Positions 33,280 through 35,352 of a stretch of 35,352 bases of DNA are shown here, piece by piece. Each line of letters starts with the position of its first letter. Within the stretch, counting starts at the first letter, position 1. Both the position numbers and the translations under genes were made by a program. The notes below the pieces were generated by a model. The model was not told the origin of the DNA. It searched no databases and was given only the letters and a program-made list of their open reading frames with translations. This DNA is from Deltaproteobacteria bacterium YD0425bin51 (lineage in GTDB: Bacteria > Desulfobacterota > Desulfobacteria > Desulfobacterales > YD0425bin51): the NCBI GenBank assembly GCA_002753225.1, contig PDZS01000049.1, positions 1 through 35,352 on the forward strand. The letters run 5' to 3'.

Positions 33280-35289
33280 TTAAAGTTGTTTCAGGACTCG
33301 AAGTATTTCAGTTATTTTATAATTTGAAACATAATTATATAAAACATTGCTTAATTCTTTATTTTGAAATGATATGTTTTCAACCAGTTCTGTTAATTTA
33401 ACGTGATCTAGGTTTTCAACATATTCTTTCAGTTTAAATAAAGTTTCCTCATCTATATTGTTCAACATTTTTGATGTTAATATAGATTTGACCTCTTGTG
33501 CTGGGATGTTCTGATGCTCTGCTTTTAGATCATTCTTAAACTTTAACACTCGTCTTAACTCTTCATTTAAAAGTTGAGGCTTAATAGGTTTGCTGAGATA
33601 ACCATTCATTCCATTTTGTAAGCATAAATCACGATCTTCTTTCATTGCATAAGCTGTCATTGCAATAATTGGAATGTTGTGGTTTATTACCAATGAGTTT
33701 ATATCTCTTATGATTTTAGTTGCTGTAAGTCCATCCATCTCTGGCATCTGAATATCCATTAGTATAACATCAAAAGATTTGTTTTGTAATATCTTAACAG
33801 CTTCTTTTCCGTTCTCAACTACTGTTAGTTTATGATTTTTCAGAAATCCTTTAATAACTTCTTGATTAAAAATATTATCTTCTGCAAGAAGAATTTTTAA
33901 ATCAATAGGGATATTTTCATTAGTACCTTGAATAGATTGAATTATTGAACCTTTCTCAAAAGGTATTATAAACCAAAAATTAGATCCTTTATTCTCATAG
34001 CTTTCAACATGAATACTTCCTCCGATTAATTCGACAATTTTTTTTGAGATTACAAGCCCTAACCCTGTCCCTGAAAATTTAACTTTGGAGATCTGTGAAA
34101 ACGGTTTGAATAGCTGATCAATTTTATCATGTGTTATCCCTATACCTGTATCTTTTACACTGAAACATAAGGTAATAAATGTATCTGTTTCTTCCTCAAT
34201 AGAAACATTTATAGAAACCGTGCCTTGATATGTAAATTTTACAGCATTGTATCCAAGATTTAATAGAACTTGTTTTAGTCTGACTGGATCAGTTTTTATA
34301 ACAGGAAAATTTTTATCTGGTTTTCCATATATAATTTCAATTCCTTTAGAGAGAGCCAAAGGATATAAAATATTTCTAACATCATTTAATAATTCAGATA
34401 GATCTACATATTGATGATCTATATCAATTTTGCCAGCTTCGATTTTTGAAAGGTCTAAAATGTCATTTATTATTGTAAGAAGATTATTTCCTGCTGTATT
34501 AATAATGTTTAAATATTTTTTCTGTTCAGGTGTATTCATAATATCTAGAAGTAATTTGCTTGAACCTATAATAGCGGTCATAGGAGTTCGGATTTCATGA
34601 CTCATATTCGATAAAAAGATGGTTTTAGCCAGTGTTGAGGCTTCAGCAGCAATTTTTGCTTTTTTAAGTTCTTCTTCTGCCCTCCTGCGTTCAGTTATGT
34701 CGTGAATTATAGAAAACAGATTGATTTTCCCTTTAAACCTAATAGGAGAGGAATGAACTTCAACATCACGTATTTCTCCGCTGGCTAGTTTATGTGGAAA
34801 ATAAAAATAATTTCGTTTTTCTGTTTTGGCATTTTTCATTTCTGTTTCAATTGCTTCTTTGCTCAACTGATTGATCTGTAGAATCGTTAAATTTTCAAAT
34901 TCTTTAGATGTGTAGCCGTAAAATTTTTGTGCGCCCTTGTTTGCAGCGATTATTTTGCTATTTTCAGGATCAATCAGAAGCATTACCGCATGATGGTTTT
35001 CAAACATGCTGCGGAATAGATTTTCGCTTTCTTTTAACTTATGCAGGGTTTCTTGTAAGTCCCGGGTTCTGATTTCCACTTTATTTTCCAGAGAGAGGTT
35101 CAGTTCCTGAAATTCCTGCTGTGAATTTTTAAGTCGAACCAGCATATCATTAAAAGAGGATTCCACAAGTTTGAGTTCATCTCCTTCCCGCCCGCCCAAA
35201 TTAATAGAGGCTTTATCCAGTTTGTCCCAGTTAATGCCTTGAATCTCATAAACAAGTTTATGCAATGGCTTCTCCCAGGGCAATTGCAT
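33280..35289 (-). CDS. hybrid histidine kinase lacking its membrane sensor region
   Basis: A 669-residue protein from the ATG at 35289. It begins directly with Pro-Trp-Glu-Lys-Pro-Leu-His-Lys-Leu, a HAMP-type segment normally just after a membrane helix, then a coiled coil (about 60-90), a PAS domain (about 90-205), HisKA (Met-Ser-His-Glu-Ile-Arg-Thr-Pro), HATPase, a receiver (Met-Asp-Ile-Gln-Met-Pro, Ser-Lys-Pro-Ile) and a helical tail of about 100 residues without the Hpt histidine. No membrane helix precedes the HAMP part, and an in-frame stop lies at 35329-35331. The gene is therefore either a 5'-truncated kinase or one separated from its sensor by a frameshift. An upstream frame ends in a TGATG overlap at its start. 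A TTG one codon earlier is possible. Confidence 0.85.
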   Translation of the reverse strand: MQLPWEKPLHKLVYEIQGINWDKLDKASINLGGREGDELKLVESSFNDMLVRLKNSQQEFQELNLSLENKVEIRTRDLQETLHKLKESENLFRSMFENHHAVMLLIDPENSKIIAANKGAQKFYGYTSKEFENLTILQINQLSKEAIETEMKNAKTEKRNYFYFPHKLASGEIRDVEVHSSPIRFKGKINLFSIIHDITERRRAEEELKKAKIAAEASTLAKTIFLSNMSHEIRTPMTAIIGSSKLLLDIMNTPEQKKYLNIINTAGNNLLTIINDILDLSKIEAGKIDIDHQYVDLSELLNDVRNILYPLALSKGIEIIYGKPDKNFPVIKTDPVRLKQVLLNLGYNAVKFTYQGTVSINVSIEEETDTFITLCFSVKDTGIGITHDKIDQLFKPFSQISKVKFSGTGLGLVISKKIVELIGGSIHVESYENKGSNFWFIIPFEKGSIIQSIQGTNENIPIDLKILLAEDNIFNQEVIKGFLKNHKLTVVENGKEAVKILQNKSFDVILMDIQMPEMDGLTATKIIRDINSLVINHNIPIIAMTAYAMKEDRDLCLQNGMNGYLSKPIKPQLLNEELRRVLKFKNDLKAEHQNIPAQEVKSILTSKMLNNIDEETLFKLKEYVENLDHVKLTELVENISFQNKELSNVLYNYVSNYKITEILRVLKQL

Positions 35290-35352
35290 CAAATTTTTAC
35301 CCCCATGATTACTTTTACTAAATAAGCATTATCCCATCCTGCTCGTAGCCTC
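35289..35352 (-). CDS. 3' end of an upstream gene, cut by the window edge
   Basis: The last 20 codons of a frame that runs off the window are open and end in TGA overlapping the ATG of the hybrid kinase (TGATG). The visible residues include Gly-Trp-Asp-Asn-Ala-Tyr-Leu and end Gly-Val-Lys-Ile. Too little is present to name a product. It might be the real upstream gene of the operon, or the displaced sensor part of the truncated kinase. Confidence 0.4.
   Translation of the reverse strand, partial: RLRAGWDNAYLVKVIMGVKI

Overview
The window is AT-rich and gene-dense. Its gene content (type II secretion genes, a large Glu-Pro-rich CheA with a receiver, many hybrid histidine kinases, an orphan TRAP-type binding protein, an AAA-ATPase/PD-(D/E)XK protein) suggests a sensory-rich Gram-negative bacterium of the Desulfobacterota (former Deltaproteobacteria, Desulfobacterales-like). 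This assignment is an inference from family composition; there is no rRNA or other phylogenetic marker. I saw no tRNA, rRNA, CRISPR array or transposase.

Region 1 (1-2390) is sparse. It holds an 82-aa coiled-coil protein behind a promoter with consensus -35 and -10 hexamers, a 69-aa cytosolic protein with mirror-symmetric cysteine spacing, and on the minus strand an exported 155-aa protein with a GQAGV motif. That last gene has a clear sigma-54 promoter and a strong terminator. Region 2 (2391-8139, minus) is a gspC-gspD-gspE type II secretion operon that continues into yidD and a C39-peptidase-like lipoprotein. Region 3 (8303-11145, plus) has a small protein made of two copies of one module, a lone receiver domain, a small exported protein, a U32 protein of the TrhP type and a CobO-type corrinoid adenosyltransferase. 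A perfect 53-bp tandem duplication covers the 3' end of cobO.

Region 4 (11278-18808, plus) is a chemosensory operon: cheA (Hpt, kinase core, two CheW-like domains, receiver), cheW, cheB, cheR and a HEAT-repeat/receiver fusion. No MCP, cheY or cheD is present, so the receptor must be encoded elsewhere.

Region 5 (18814-35352, minus) is a run of about 16.5 kb of tightly spaced signalling genes. It contains two paralogous cassettes in series, each ordered periplasmic binding protein, membrane hybrid kinase ending in receiver(s)-Hpt, and receiver-effector. One cassette uses a family 3-like binding protein and a receiver-histidine kinase. The other uses a Tat-exported TRAP binding protein and a receiver-GGDEF cyclase. 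An AAA-ATPase/PD-(D/E)XK gene sits between them. Upstream lie two more hybrid kinases, one lacking its membrane sensor part, and a small His-rich protein whose start overlaps a kinase stop. The most interesting hypothesis is that this locus is a duplicated, binding-protein-gated phosphorelay with interchangeable outputs, one of them c-di-GMP.
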